Assembly: GCA_002315915.1 (NCBI GenBank)
Contig: DCIB01000001.1
Span: 1 to 50,437, forward strand
DNA: 50,437 nt
Origin: Caryophanales bacterium UBA1737
GTDB taxonomy: Bacteria; Bacillota_I; Bacilli_A; ML615J-28; CAG-313
Reading direction: 5' to 3'
The translations under genes and the position numbers were made by a program. The notes under the pieces are model-generated. The model saw only the letters and a program-made list of their open reading frames with translations. It ran no database searches and was not told the origin of the DNA. Shown here piece after piece: positions 34,962-43,711 of the stretch. Numbering within the stretch: the first letter of the stretch is position 1; each line of letters begins with the position of its first letter.

Positions 34962-37868
34962 TTATTTTACTTTAATAATAAAACGTAATGTATATTCTTT
35001 GTTTGCAGGATACAAATGTTCTTTTAAAGTATTAGGTCCACAACTTCCAGTTCCTATTCCTTGTTGGAAACAAGAAATTGTAACATATGTTCCAGTTCTA
35101 ACTTCATCTTTTCTATGAAGCATATTAGTTAATTCCTTATCTGAATATGGTTTTATTCCTAATTCAAATAATTTATCTACTGCAACAAATTCTACTTCAT
35201 TTGTTCCATTTGATAGTTTTACATACTTTGTATGCATTCTATTTCCACTTTCTTGTGGTTTTATATTTGGTTCAACCATATCTAATACTTTTTTATTATT
35301 TAACTTAATAATAGAATGATTTTGCATATCTAAATATGATTCTTCATCTTTTCCAAAATATTCTACATTATCAAAACTAGAATCTAGTTTAAATGATTTT
35401 GCAAAACGAGGAAGTGTACCATGAACTACTAATGGTTTGATAGTTGATGTGACAAGTATTCCTTCTTCAACAGAAACATATTCATCACTTACTTCAAAAG
35501 TACATTTATTAGCTTTTAATATTGATTTAGTAAATATTCGATTATCACTTTGTTCTATAATTTTAAGTTTACAATCTTCTTTATACCAAGGTTTCATTAA
35601 ATCAAAGATAAAAATAAACTTATCATTATCAGTTTGTGCACGGTATAATAAATTATATTGATCACTTGATGTAAGCTTATATTTCCCAAAAGATATTTCA
35701 GGTAATCCATTAATTACTTTAAAATTAGATGGTAATTTATCTATTATATTTATTGTATTATCTGCTTTATACTTTAATACTATTTGTTCTAATGATACAT
35801 ACTTTTTATTAATTAAATCAAATACTTTAAAGTTAATAAATGAATCATTATCATAACTACCAACATTTAATTCAATAGTTTTTCTTGATAATGGATTAAT
35901 TTCTTCAATTATTTCAAATTTTTTTCCATTAGAAACTTCAATATCGATACGATATGAATTAGCATTTCTAAAATTCATTGTATTAAATAATTCATAGTGA
36001 TTATCATCTATTTTAGAAACTCTAATTGGTCTGTAGCAAAACTTCATAAGTTTTGCTCCTGTAGAAGGTGTTCTATCTGGATAGAATAATCCATCTACAC
36101 AGAAGTTTCCATCATGAATCCATTCTCCATGGTCTCCGCCATATGTATACGATCCATCTTTTTCTTTAACTGCATGGTCATTCATTTCCCAGATACATCC
36201 ACCAATTAAAGAATCATATTTATATATTACATCCCAATAACCATCCATATTACCTGGTCCTACTCCCATTGCATGAGCGTATTCGCATAAGAAATATGGA
36301 TGATTTAATAAATATTTATAACTTGTTGTTTTATTTCCAATCTTTTCTACTTCTTTTACTGATGGATACATTTGACTAGAAATATCATACATTTTCTTAA
36401 CTTTTGCACCATGAACAGATTCATAATGAACAGGAATATCTGAAACAGATTTAAAGAAGTTATATTCACAATCAGTACAACATCCTTCTCCTGATTCATT
36501 ACCTAAACTCCACATAATAATAGGAGTTTTTAACATTTTATTTCTATTATAATGATTTAATGCACGATAATAATAATGAGATTTCCATGATGCATCATTA
36601 GATAATCTACTCATATTAAATGGGAATACATTTAATTGACAACCATGTGTTTCAATATCTACTTCCGATACTATATAAATTCCATATAAAGCAGCAAGTT
36701 CTAATAATAAAGGATCACAATCATAATGTGATGTACGAATAGTATCAACATTATAATCAAGGCAATTATTAATATCTTTCATTAAATCATCAGGTGACAT
36801 ACAATATCCTGTTACAGGATTTGTATCATGATGATTAACTCCTCTAAATTTTACTTTATTACCATTTAAATAATATACGCTATCAATTATTTTGATATCT
36901 TTAAATCCAATGCTTTCTTTAATATATGAATTTTCTGTAATTATTTCAAAATCATATAAATTAGGATATTCTGCATTCCATTCTGATACTTTTAAATCTT
37001 TAAAGTTAAACTTGTTTATCCCTAAACATCCATTTATTTCTTTATTAATATTTAATTTATCACATATAATAGATAGATTTGAATCACCATGTAAATATAC
37101 AGTTAAATCTAAATCATATAAATCATCATGCTTAGATGTTTTATAATCTAAGTCATAAACATCATTCTTATCTTCAATTCTTAATAAAACATCTCTAAAA
37201 ATACCTGTATTTCTAAACATATCTTGACATTCAAGATATGTTCCATTACACCATCTGTGGACTACACATACAATTTCATTATTACCTTTTACTAAATAGT
37301 CTTGTAAATAAAATTCAGAAGTATTATGACTTTCTTCAAAATATCCAACAAATTTACCATTACAATATAATTCACAACAAGATTTAACACCTAAAAATGA
37401 TATTACATATAATTTAGATAAATCATTTATTTCAATATTTTTTCTATATAATCCAATATAATTATATTCATTTTCTTTTGCTTTAATAAAACCATCCGAA
37501 ATACTAAAATAATTTGTTACAGGGGTTGTAGTAGGAACAAATGGTTCTTTAAAATTAAACTCATATCGAACATTAACATATTTAGGATATACATAACCAT
37601 TATATTCAAATACAGATGGAACATCTAATTTATCAAATACAAAATCTTTAGTATCAAATTCATTTGGTAAATCATTAGGATTTAAGAAAAATTTAAAATC
37701 CCATTTACCATTTAATACCATTACTTTACTAGATGAATATCTTTTCTTAAGTATATCTACATTTGCTTCTTCTTTATCTTTAAATGGAATAAAATAACTT
37801 CTTGCATCTAATGCATTAAGTTTTATGGTATTAAAATCATTATAATAGTTTTGTTGAATGTATTTCAT
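34962..37868 (-). CDS. lacZ: Beta-galactosidase, GH2 family (LacZ type)
   Basis: A 968-residue glycoside hydrolase family 2 enzyme that splits lactose and other beta-galactosides. It has the usual five-domain layout: jelly-roll N-terminus with WCNGTYLECQDMFRNTGIFRDV, immunoglobulin-like parts, TIM barrel and Bgal_small_N with LLYRAQTDND. The acid/base is Glu458 (GNESG) and the nucleophile Glu529 (LCEYAHAMG). No signal peptide is seen, so it is cytoplasmic. GGAGG lies upstream of the ATG. It appears to be a single-gene unit with no permease or regulator next to it. Confidence 0.95.
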   Translation of the reverse strand: MKYIQQNYYNDFNTIKLNALDARSYFIPFKDKEEANVDILKKRYSSSKVMVLNGKWDFKFFLNPNDLPNEFDTKDFVFDKLDVPSVFEYNGYVYPKYVNVRYEFNFKEPFVPTTTPVTNYFSISDGFIKAKENEYNYIGLYRKNIEINDLSKLYVISFLGVKSCCELYCNGKFVGYFEESHNTSEFYLQDYLVKGNNEIVCVVHRWCNGTYLECQDMFRNTGIFRDVLLRIEDKNDVYDLDYKTSKHDDLYDLDLTVYLHGDSNLSIICDKLNINKEINGCLGINKFNFKDLKVSEWNAEYPNLYDFEIITENSYIKESIGFKDIKIIDSVYYLNGNKVKFRGVNHHDTNPVTGYCMSPDDLMKDINNCLDYNVDTIRTSHYDCDPLLLELAALYGIYIVSEVDIETHGCQLNVFPFNMSRLSNDASWKSHYYYRALNHYNRNKMLKTPIIMWSLGNESGEGCCTDCEYNFFKSVSDIPVHYESVHGAKVKKMYDISSQMYPSVKEVEKIGNKTTSYKYLLNHPYFLCEYAHAMGVGPGNMDGYWDVIYKYDSLIGGCIWEMNDHAVKEKDGSYTYGGDHGEWIHDGNFCVDGLFYPDRTPSTGAKLMKFCYRPIRVSKIDDNHYELFNTMNFRNANSYRIDIEVSNGKKFEIIEEINPLSRKTIELNVGSYDNDSFINFKVFDLINKKYVSLEQIVLKYKADNTINIIDKLPSNFKVINGLPEISFGKYKLTSSDQYNLLYRAQTDNDKFIFIFDLMKPWYKEDCKLKIIEQSDNRIFTKSILKANKCTFEVSDEYVSVEEGILVTSTIKPLVVHGTLPRFAKSFKLDSSFDNVEYFGKDEESYLDMQNHSIIKLNNKKVLDMVEPNIKPQESGNRMHTKYVKLSNGTNEVEFVAVDKLFELGIKPYSDKELTNMLHRKDEVRTGTYVTISCFQQGIGTGSCGPNTLKEHLYPANKEYTLRFIIKVK

Positions 37869-37907
37869 AAATATTCCTCCATATAAATATATCTTATCAT
37901 ATTTTAA

Positions 37908-37939
37908 AAAAATAGCTTATTTGTAAATAAGCTATTTTT
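37908..37939 (-). terminator. Terminator of the transglutaminase-like lipoprotein gene
   Basis: A 15-bp perfect stem (37908-37922 with 37925-37939, AAAAATAGCTTATTT) at the stop codon, with seven U on the minus strand. The loop is two bases, so the inner pairs probably open. Confidence 0.8.
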
Positions 37940-39578
37940 AGTATACTAATAAATAAATATTATCAGATAAAGTAGATAATCCTAAATTATTATAGTGATA
38001 TACATAAGACAATGTTGTAAGTAAATTATTTTTTAATTGATTATTATCACAATAAAATGAAATTGTTGTATTAGAACCTTTTAAATTAAATTGACTTGCT
38101 ATATAACCAGAAAATGAATCTAAATTTGATGAAGTTAGACAATAATTATATTCAGTACTGTTATATGTAAAATGCATATTAGAATAATAATTAAGATTAG
38201 TATTACATACAAGTGATGTAAATTGTTTTGGATTATATAAAGAATTTAATTTTGTTTCTGTTATTAAGAAATTATCATACGATAATGCTTCAAAAGTATC
38301 ATTGATTAATGGATTATCACTTGTAACATCTACTACATACCAGTTACCATTATAATATACTTTGTTCCAAGCATGTCCTGCTTTAGTAGTATCTTTGGCA
38401 TCTCCTGAAACATATACACATTTAATACCTTCAATATTACATAAACAAGTATATGCTAAAGCAAATCCTTGACATACAGCTTTATCTAAACCAGATTGAG
38501 ATAGTTTTGATTGAATACAACCTTCTACAAAGAATCCAGGTATTTGATTATAATCATCAGGTTTATCAGAATCAGCTAAACTTGATAATGCATAATCATA
38601 TGCGACATTCATGATTAAATAATCATGAATTTTTCTTAATTTAACATCATCTGAATCAGTTGTATCAACATTATTAATTAATATATTTTTTAATGCAGTA
38701 TATACTTTTTCTGCTTGAGAATTAGCTACACAATTTGGTTTTACTCCATATTGTAAACAATAGAATAATTGTGTTGATGTAGTAACATTATCTAATGAAT
38801 ACATACTATCATTAATTTTAAAATTAGAAAATGATGATAAACGTGTGGACGAATTAGCATAATTAATTGAATTATATTGATTATATACACCAGCAAGTAA
38901 TGGATCTGCTAAAGTATTTGTATATTCACAATCTTTAAATTCTATTTTAGTTACTTTATCTCTAAATTTAGTATAAGAATAAGTAAAAGAAAATCTAGTC
39001 ATTAAGTATTTACAATTATTTTTTAGCATTGTACATACTTCTTCACTTTTTGTAAAATCATATTCAACACTTGATACATTAATAATAACATTTGATGCAT
39101 TACGTAGTACCATAGCATCAAATATTAATTTTACATCATCAATAGAATTTGCTTTATAAACATAGTTAGTATCACTCTTATAATCAAATGTAAAAGCCGA
39201 TACATCAAAATCTGTACTTGTTGCAGGAATAGTAACAAATTCTACATAATCACAAACACTACAAGTATGTTTCTTTTCGCCTGCTTCAATAGTAGTTGCT
39301 TCTTTTGTTACAGAAAAATCTCCATATGTATGACCCAAAGCTACAATTGGTATTTTAAAATCAGTATTACAATCATTACAATGTAATAATTTATAACCAT
39401 CATTAATACAGTTTGCTTCTTCAGTTTCTATTAAAGATGAATTTAAATGACTACATAAAGATGTATTTGATTGATCCAAATCATTAACAACATTATATTT
39501 TCTAAATAATTCTTTTACACTACAACTTGATAGAGTTAATACTATAAAAAAAGTAAAAATAAGTAATAGTTTACGCAT
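37938..39578 (-). CDS. Lipoprotein with a transglutaminase-like domain
   Basis: A 546-residue secreted protein anchored by a lipobox (LSSC, Cys19). After it comes a cysteine-rich region (about 42-115) with a CxxC-CxxC-like pattern and the HTYGDFSVTKEATTIEAGEKK surface-repeat type motif. The C-terminal half carries a transglutaminase-like catalytic set: Cys near 367 (AVCQGFA), His near 401 (AGHAWN) and Asp near 416 (VVDVTSD). Such proteins may be cysteine proteases, peptide cross-linkers or amidases; the substrate is unknown. GGA is upstream and a separate promoter faces the alpha/beta hydrolase. Confidence 0.85.
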   Translation of the reverse strand: MRKLLLIFTFFIVLTLSSCSVKELFRKYNVVNDLDQSNTSLCSHLNSSLIETEEANCINDGYKLLHCNDCNTDFKIPIVALGHTYGDFSVTKEATTIEAGEKKHTCSVCDYVEFVTIPATSTDFDVSAFTFDYKSDTNYVYKANSIDDVKLIFDAMVLRNASNVIINVSSVEYDFTKSEEVCTMLKNNCKYLMTRFSFTYSYTKFRDKVTKIEFKDCEYTNTLADPLLAGVYNQYNSINYANSSTRLSSFSNFKINDSMYSLDNVTTSTQLFYCLQYGVKPNCVANSQAEKVYTALKNILINNVDTTDSDDVKLRKIHDYLIMNVAYDYALSSLADSDKPDDYNQIPGFFVEGCIQSKLSQSGLDKAVCQGFALAYTCLCNIEGIKCVYVSGDAKDTTKAGHAWNKVYYNGNWYVVDVTSDNPLINDTFEALSYDNFLITETKLNSLYNPKQFTSLVCNTNLNYYSNMHFTYNSTEYNYCLTSSNLDSFSGYIASQFNLKGSNTTISFYCDNNQLKNNLLTTLSYVYHYNNLGLSTLSDNIYLLVY

Positions 39579-39637
39579 AATTAATAATTCCTTTATATAA
39601 TAGTATTATACAATATAAAGAAAAATAATAAAATTAA

Positions 39638-39667
39638 TAGACAAATAATATTATTATAAACTATAAT
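39638..39667 (+). promoter_or_regulatory. Promoter of the alpha/beta hydrolase gene
   Basis: TAGACA (39638-39643), 18-base spacer, TATAAT (39662-39667), about 24 bases before the ATG; GAGG precedes the start. Confidence 0.55.
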
Positions 39668-39690
39668 ATTTTTAGATAGAGGAAAAAATT

Positions 39691-40626
39691 ATGAAAACAT
39701 GGGAAATTATTTTACTAGTTATTGCAGTAATACTAGTACTTTACATTGCGGGAACACTATATTTTTTTAAATATATATTTAAACCAAGCAAAAAAACACA
39801 ACCCACAACTAAAAAAGCTATGAGTGGTGTAAAAAGAGTAAATGAAAATGAATGGTATGATAATTGTAAAAAAGAACACTTAACAATTACCTCTTTTGAT
39901 GGATTAACACTTCATGCAGATTTACTTATAAATAATAATAATTCTCATAATTATTGTATCCTTGTTCATGGATATAAATCACATAGACGTAGTGCTACAC
40001 TTGAATCTAAAATATTTTATGATGCTGGATGTCATTGTTTACATATCTCTAATAGAAGCCACGATGAATCTGGAGGAAGATTCTTTACCATGGGAGATTT
40101 TGAAAGAAAAGATTTAGTTCTATGGACTAAACTTATAGTAGAAAAAGATCCTGAAGCAAAAATAATTCTTTTTGGAAGAAGTATGGGTGCTAACATTGTA
40201 ATGGAAACAGTCGGTGAAGAATTACCAAATAATGTTATATGTGGTATATCTGAATGTGGATTTACATCTTGCCAAGACCAATTACATTTTATGACTAAAA
40301 GATATGTAAAAATAGCTGGAATATTCTTTTTAGGATTAAAGCTATATTGTAAACTATTTAAAAAATTTAGCATTGCACAAAGTGCAATAGATCAATTAAA
40401 GAAATGTAAAATACCAATGCTTCTAATGCATTCAACAAAAGATAATTTTGTTCCAGTAGAAATGCTTGATAAAGTAGCAGCTGCATGTGCATCTAAAAAG
40501 GAAGTTGTAGTATTCGAAGGACCAGGACATTGTGAAGCATGTGCTGTTCAAACAGAAAAATATAAAGATGTAATTAATGATTTTATTAATAACTATTTCT
40601 TTTATAAAACAAAACCTTCAGTTTAA
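39691..40626 (+). CDS. Membrane-anchored alpha/beta hydrolase
   Basis: A 311-residue protein with an N-terminal transmembrane anchor (about 5-30) and an alpha/beta-hydrolase fold. Oxyanion-type VHGYKSHRRSA, the nucleophile elbow FGRSMGAN (Ser), the acid in HSTKDNFVPVEM and the catalytic His in GPGHCEAC are in family order. It resembles YqkD/BAAT-type esterases. Substrate and side of the membrane are not certain. It is one of few plus-strand genes and converges with the RlmD-like gene. Confidence 0.88.
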   Translation: MKTWEIILLVIAVILVLYIAGTLYFFKYIFKPSKKTQPTTKKAMSGVKRVNENEWYDNCKKEHLTITSFDGLTLHADLLINNNNSHNYCILVHGYKSHRRSATLESKIFYDAGCHCLHISNRSHDESGGRFFTMGDFERKDLVLWTKLIVEKDPEAKIILFGRSMGANIVMETVGEELPNNVICGISECGFTSCQDQLHFMTKRYVKIAGIFFLGLKLYCKLFKKFSIAQSAIDQLKKCKIPMLLMHSTKDNFVPVEMLDKVAAACASKKEVVVFEGPGHCEACAVQTEKYKDVINDFINNYFFYKTKPSV

Positions 40627-40640
40627 AACTGAAGGTTTTT
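40611..40640. terminator. Convergent terminator
   Basis: AAAACCTTCAGTT (40611-40623) pairs with AACTGAAGGTTTT (40627-40639), loop TAA being the hydrolase stop; T5 follows on the plus strand. It may serve the RlmD-like gene in the other direction. Confidence 0.8.
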
Positions 40641-40643
40641 AAT

Positions 40644-42014
40644 TTATTTTCTAATTAATTCAACTACTGCTTCTACATCTTTTGTTTTTGGATATAAATC
40701 AAATGGTTGAATAGATAATATTTTATAATTTTTAGCTAAATGATTTAAATTTTTAGCAAGAGTTGACGTGTTACTTGATACATAGATTAATCTTTTAATA
40801 TTTACATTTTGTAAAAAATTAATCATTCTTAAATCTAATCCATTCTTAGGTGGATTTAATATTAGTAAATCTGGAACCCATCCATCATGATTATATTTAG
40901 ATAAGTTTGACACTATTTCTCCATTATAGAAAGTTGCATTATCAATATTATTTAATTTAGCATTATTAATAGCTGATTTAATACATGATTTATTATTATC
41001 TAATCCTCTTACTTCTAATGCATTATTAGCTAATAATAAACCAATAGTACCGATTCCACAATATGCATCACAAACAAGTTCATTTTTTGATAGTTTTGCT
41101 ATATCTAAAATATACTTATACATATTTGTAGCAGATTCTATATTTAAAGTGAAATATGATTCTGGATATATTTCAAATGTTTTATCTAAAATATTTTCTT
41201 TTATAGATGAAGATCCTGCTACTAAGAATGTATCAGATCCTAATGTTTCATTTCCTTCTAAATCAGGATTAATAGATACATATACACTTGTAACATAATC
41301 TATTTTTGTTAAACCTTTTGCAATATGAATAGTTCTTTCATCATTCTTATATAGAATTAATGTTACTTGACAATCATGTGTATATGAACTTCTTCTAACT
41401 ATTAAATGTCTTAAGATACCTGTTTTTGATTTTAAATTAAAAGCTATAACTTGAGATTCAGTTAAATATTTTAATATATCTTTTACTGCAAACCTTAAGA
41501 ATTTATCTTCTACTAAGCAATTATCAATATAAACTAGTTTATTAGTATCAGCTTCATACATTCCTGTTACTAAGTTTTCGCCATCATATCTTACTGGCAT
41601 TTTAGTTTTAGCACGATATTTTAATTCATTAGGTGAAGATATAATATTTTTAAATACTTTATCATCAAGTGATTGATCATAATAATTATCAAAAGATTCT
41701 TTTACAATATTTTGTTTACATTTAAGTTCATATTCATAACTCATATGTTGCATAGAACATCCACCACATAAATTATAATATGGACAAACTGGTTCTACAC
41801 GATATGAAGATGTTACTTTTATCTTTACTAGTTTTGCGTAAGCATATTTAGGAAATATTTTTGTAATTACACAAACTACATCTTCAGAAGGTAAGGCACC
41901 ATCAACAAATACACAAAGTCTTTTATAATAGCCAATACCTTCTCCATTTATACCTATTCTTTTTATATTAAGTAGTATTTCTTCTCCTACTTTTAAAATA
42001 CTGGATCCATCCAT
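40644..42014 (-). CDS. RlmD/RlmCD-family RNA uracil-5 methyltransferase, catalytic Cys missing
   Basis: A class I SAM-dependent methyltransferase of the RumA/TrmA group (456 residues). It has a TRAM domain at the start (EEILLNIKRIGINGEGIGY), an iron-sulfur Cys set (CPYYNLCGGCSMQH) and the SAM motif DAYCGIGTIGLLLA. The family's nucleophile region, normally YVSCNPxTLA, reads YVSSNTSTLA, with Ser414 in place of Cys and Thr for Pro. DPPR/KxG reads NPPKNG with Asn387. The catalytic base Glu near the end (DVEAVVEL) is kept. The upstream TTG start is rejected; the ATG follows the NERD stop by five bases. Activity is doubtful. Confidence 0.88.
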   Translation of the reverse strand: MDGSSILKVGEEILLNIKRIGINGEGIGYYKRLCVFVDGALPSEDVVCVITKIFPKYAYAKLVKIKVTSSYRVEPVCPYYNLCGGCSMQHMSYEYELKCKQNIVKESFDNYYDQSLDDKVFKNIISSPNELKYRAKTKMPVRYDGENLVTGMYEADTNKLVYIDNCLVEDKFLRFAVKDILKYLTESQVIAFNLKSKTGILRHLIVRRSSYTHDCQVTLILYKNDERTIHIAKGLTKIDYVTSVYVSINPDLEGNETLGSDTFLVAGSSSIKENILDKTFEIYPESYFTLNIESATNMYKYILDIAKLSKNELVCDAYCGIGTIGLLLANNALEVRGLDNNKSCIKSAINNAKLNNIDNATFYNGEIVSNLSKYNHDGWVPDLLILNPPKNGLDLRMINFLQNVNIKRLIYVSSNTSTLAKNLNHLAKNYKILSIQPFDLYPKTKDVEAVVELIRK

Positions 42015-42019
42015 TAAAT

Positions 42020-42745
42020 TCACTCTTTCTTTAATGTAAATAAACAATTAGGATAATTTTGACATCCATAAAAATTACCATAATTACCTTTTTTTAATAT
42101 AAGATTAGCTCCACATACAGGACAAATTAATTTATTTATATTATTTTTCTTATTTTTTACTCTTTTAATATGTTTAAGATTATTTATAAAATTTGATTCA
42201 TTATTATTTAATAAAATATCATTATATTCATTTAATTCATCTATTGTTAAACAATCATTTTTAAATGATTTTATATACTTTTTTAAAGTAAATATTGATA
42301 CTATATTTTTAATATCTTTATTCTTAAAATTATTTTTTATAAAACATACTATTCCATAAACATTTATATTATTATTTAATATTTTTTTTATTTTATTAAT
42401 ATGAGTTTCATTTTGTTTTAATGGAGAATAAAACTCATTTTTAATTTTACCATTATTTAAATATTGATAAAACTTTTGTGAGTTTTCATATCCATATATA
42501 ACACCAGAATAGTTTTTAGTTTCAACAATAAATATTCCTTTTTTTGTTAGTAATATATGGTCTATTTGACATGAATTATTATTCATGTCAAATAAATAAT
42601 CATTAAATAAATACCCACTATCTTTAATAAATGATTTTAATATAATAGATACTAATTTTTCGCCAACAAAACCTTTAATAGATGGTATTTGATAGATACT
42701 AATTAATATAGATAAAATAATGATTATAATAATAATTGTATCCAT
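42020..42745 (-). CDS. NERD-domain protein with C-terminal topoisomerase-type zinc finger
   Basis: A 241-residue protein. A transmembrane segment (about 3-20) is followed by a NERD (nuclease-related) domain with GEKLVS, IDHILLTKKGIFIVETKNYSG and the downstream core. The PD-(D/E)xK-like Asp/Glu/Lys pattern (D in IDH, ETK) is present. The C-terminal zinc finger is CPVCGANLILKKG with CQNYPNC. NERD proteins are poorly understood, probably DNA/RNA nucleases. The gene is very Asn-rich. AAGGGAG precedes the ATG and TGA ends it. Confidence 0.85.
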   Translation of the reverse strand: MDTIIIIIIILSILISIYQIPSIKGFVGEKLVSIILKSFIKDSGYLFNDYLFDMNNNSCQIDHILLTKKGIFIVETKNYSGVIYGYENSQKFYQYLNNGKIKNEFYSPLKQNETHINKIKKILNNNINVYGIVCFIKNNFKNKDIKNIVSIFTLKKYIKSFKNDCLTIDELNEYNDILLNNNESNFINNLKHIKRVKNKKNNINKLICPVCGANLILKKGNYGNFYGCQNYPNCLFTLKKE

Positions 42746-42772
42746 TATATGAACTCCCTTAAAACTATTAGT

Positions 42773-42801
42773 ATTTTAACATATCAGAACATTTATTTCT
42801 A
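42773..42801 (-). promoter_or_regulatory. Promoter of the NERD gene
   Basis: TAGAAA (42796-42801), 17-base spacer, extended -10 TGTTAAAAT (42773-42781) on the minus strand. A 9-base inverted repeat, AACTATTAG at 42763-42771 and CTAATAGTT at 42799-42807, flanks it and could be an operator. Confidence 0.5.
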
Positions 42802-42823
42802 ATAGTTAGAATAACCTAAATAT

Positions 42824-42852
42824 TTTACATTGAATTATTTATTTGATAAAAT
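42824..42852 (+). promoter_or_regulatory. Promoter of the InlB-repeat membrane protein gene
   Basis: TTTACA (42824-42829), 17-base spacer, extended -10 TGATAAAAT (42844-42852). Confidence 0.7.
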
Positions 42853-42880
42853 AAAAACAAGAATTAAAGGAGAATTCCTC

Positions 42881-43681
42881 ATGCAGAAAAAGAAAAAAGT
42901 ATTATCAACTGTAGAACAAGTTGGAGATACAAGCGGTTTTAAAGACGCTCCTGAAGAATTTACAAAAAAAAGAAAATTAGTATTATGGTCTAGTGTTATA
43001 GGTCTTGTATTATTAATCTTAGCAGTAATATTTTTATTTACATCACAAAAAAGTGTTACTTTTATATATCGTAATGATGTTCAAAATCAAGAAGCATATA
43101 CTATAAATATGAAAACTGGTATTTTAGATGAAATACCTGATGATCCAAATAGATCATATTTCACATTTGATGGATGGTTTTTAGATTCTAAATGTTCTAA
43201 TCCAACAAATGGATTAGATGAAGAAGATTTAAAATCATACAAGTTTTCTAAAATTAAAAATACAACATTATATGCTAAATGGAGTCCTATTGAATATACA
43301 ATAGAATATGATTTAGTTGGTAATAAAAGTATTTATGCAGCTAAAATTAAAAAAAGTGTAACTAATACTAATGTAACTTCATATATGGTTAAACATGAAC
43401 CAACTGAAACTGAAATAAATGACTATATAGAAAAAATTAGAACAGTTAATCCAACAAAATATGTTACTAATCCTTTAGCATCAAAATATGTACAAGAAGC
43501 AATGACTTTATATAATGATGATTGTATAAAAGGAAGTATAAAATTAAAAAGTTTAGATGGATCAAATGTAAGTGGTGCAAATCTAGAATTTGATCATTGG
43601 GAAGATAGTGATGGTAATACAATAGAAAGTATTTCCAAACTTGAACCAAAAAATTATCAATTAAAAGCTATATGGAAATAA
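42881..43681 (+). CDS. Membrane-anchored protein with InlB/Flg_new-type repeats
   Basis: A 266-residue protein with a lysine-rich cytoplasmic N-terminus, a transmembrane segment (about 33-54) and an extracellular part. The latter carries a Listeria-Bacteroides (InlB B, Flg_new) repeat: YFTFDGWFLDSK to LYAKWSP, plus a second, degenerate unit ending FDHWEDSDGN to LKAIWK. The frame extends upstream to 42830, but the promoter overlaps it and AAAGGAG lies eight bases before the ATG at 42881. Function unknown; surface interaction is likely. Confidence 0.82.
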   Translation: MQKKKKVLSTVEQVGDTSGFKDAPEEFTKKRKLVLWSSVIGLVLLILAVIFLFTSQKSVTFIYRNDVQNQEAYTINMKTGILDEIPDDPNRSYFTFDGWFLDSKCSNPTNGLDEEDLKSYKFSKIKNTTLYAKWSPIEYTIEYDLVGNKSIYAAKIKKSVTNTNVTSYMVKHEPTETEINDYIEKIRTVNPTKYVTNPLASKYVQEAMTLYNDDCIKGSIKLKSLDGSNVSGANLEFDHWEDSDGNTIESISKLEPKNYQLKAIWK

Positions 43682-43683
43682 AT

Positions 43684-43711
43684 AAGTCGTAAGGAATAAT
43701 CCTTACGACTT
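43684..43711. terminator. Convergent terminator
   Basis: An 11-bp perfect stem (43684-43694 with 43701-43711, AAGTCGTAAGG) and 6-base loop between the InlB-repeat gene and plsX. Confidence 0.8.

Noticed and set aside
35437..37146. Plus-strand ORFs inside lacZ
   Set aside because: Antisense shadows without start signals.
40032..40373. Minus-strand ORF of 113 codons in the hydrolase gene
   Set aside because: Antisense to well-conserved hydrolase motifs; no ribosome binding site.
43467..43649. Minus-strand ORF of 60 codons
   Set aside because: His/Leu-rich shadow of the InlB-repeat gene.
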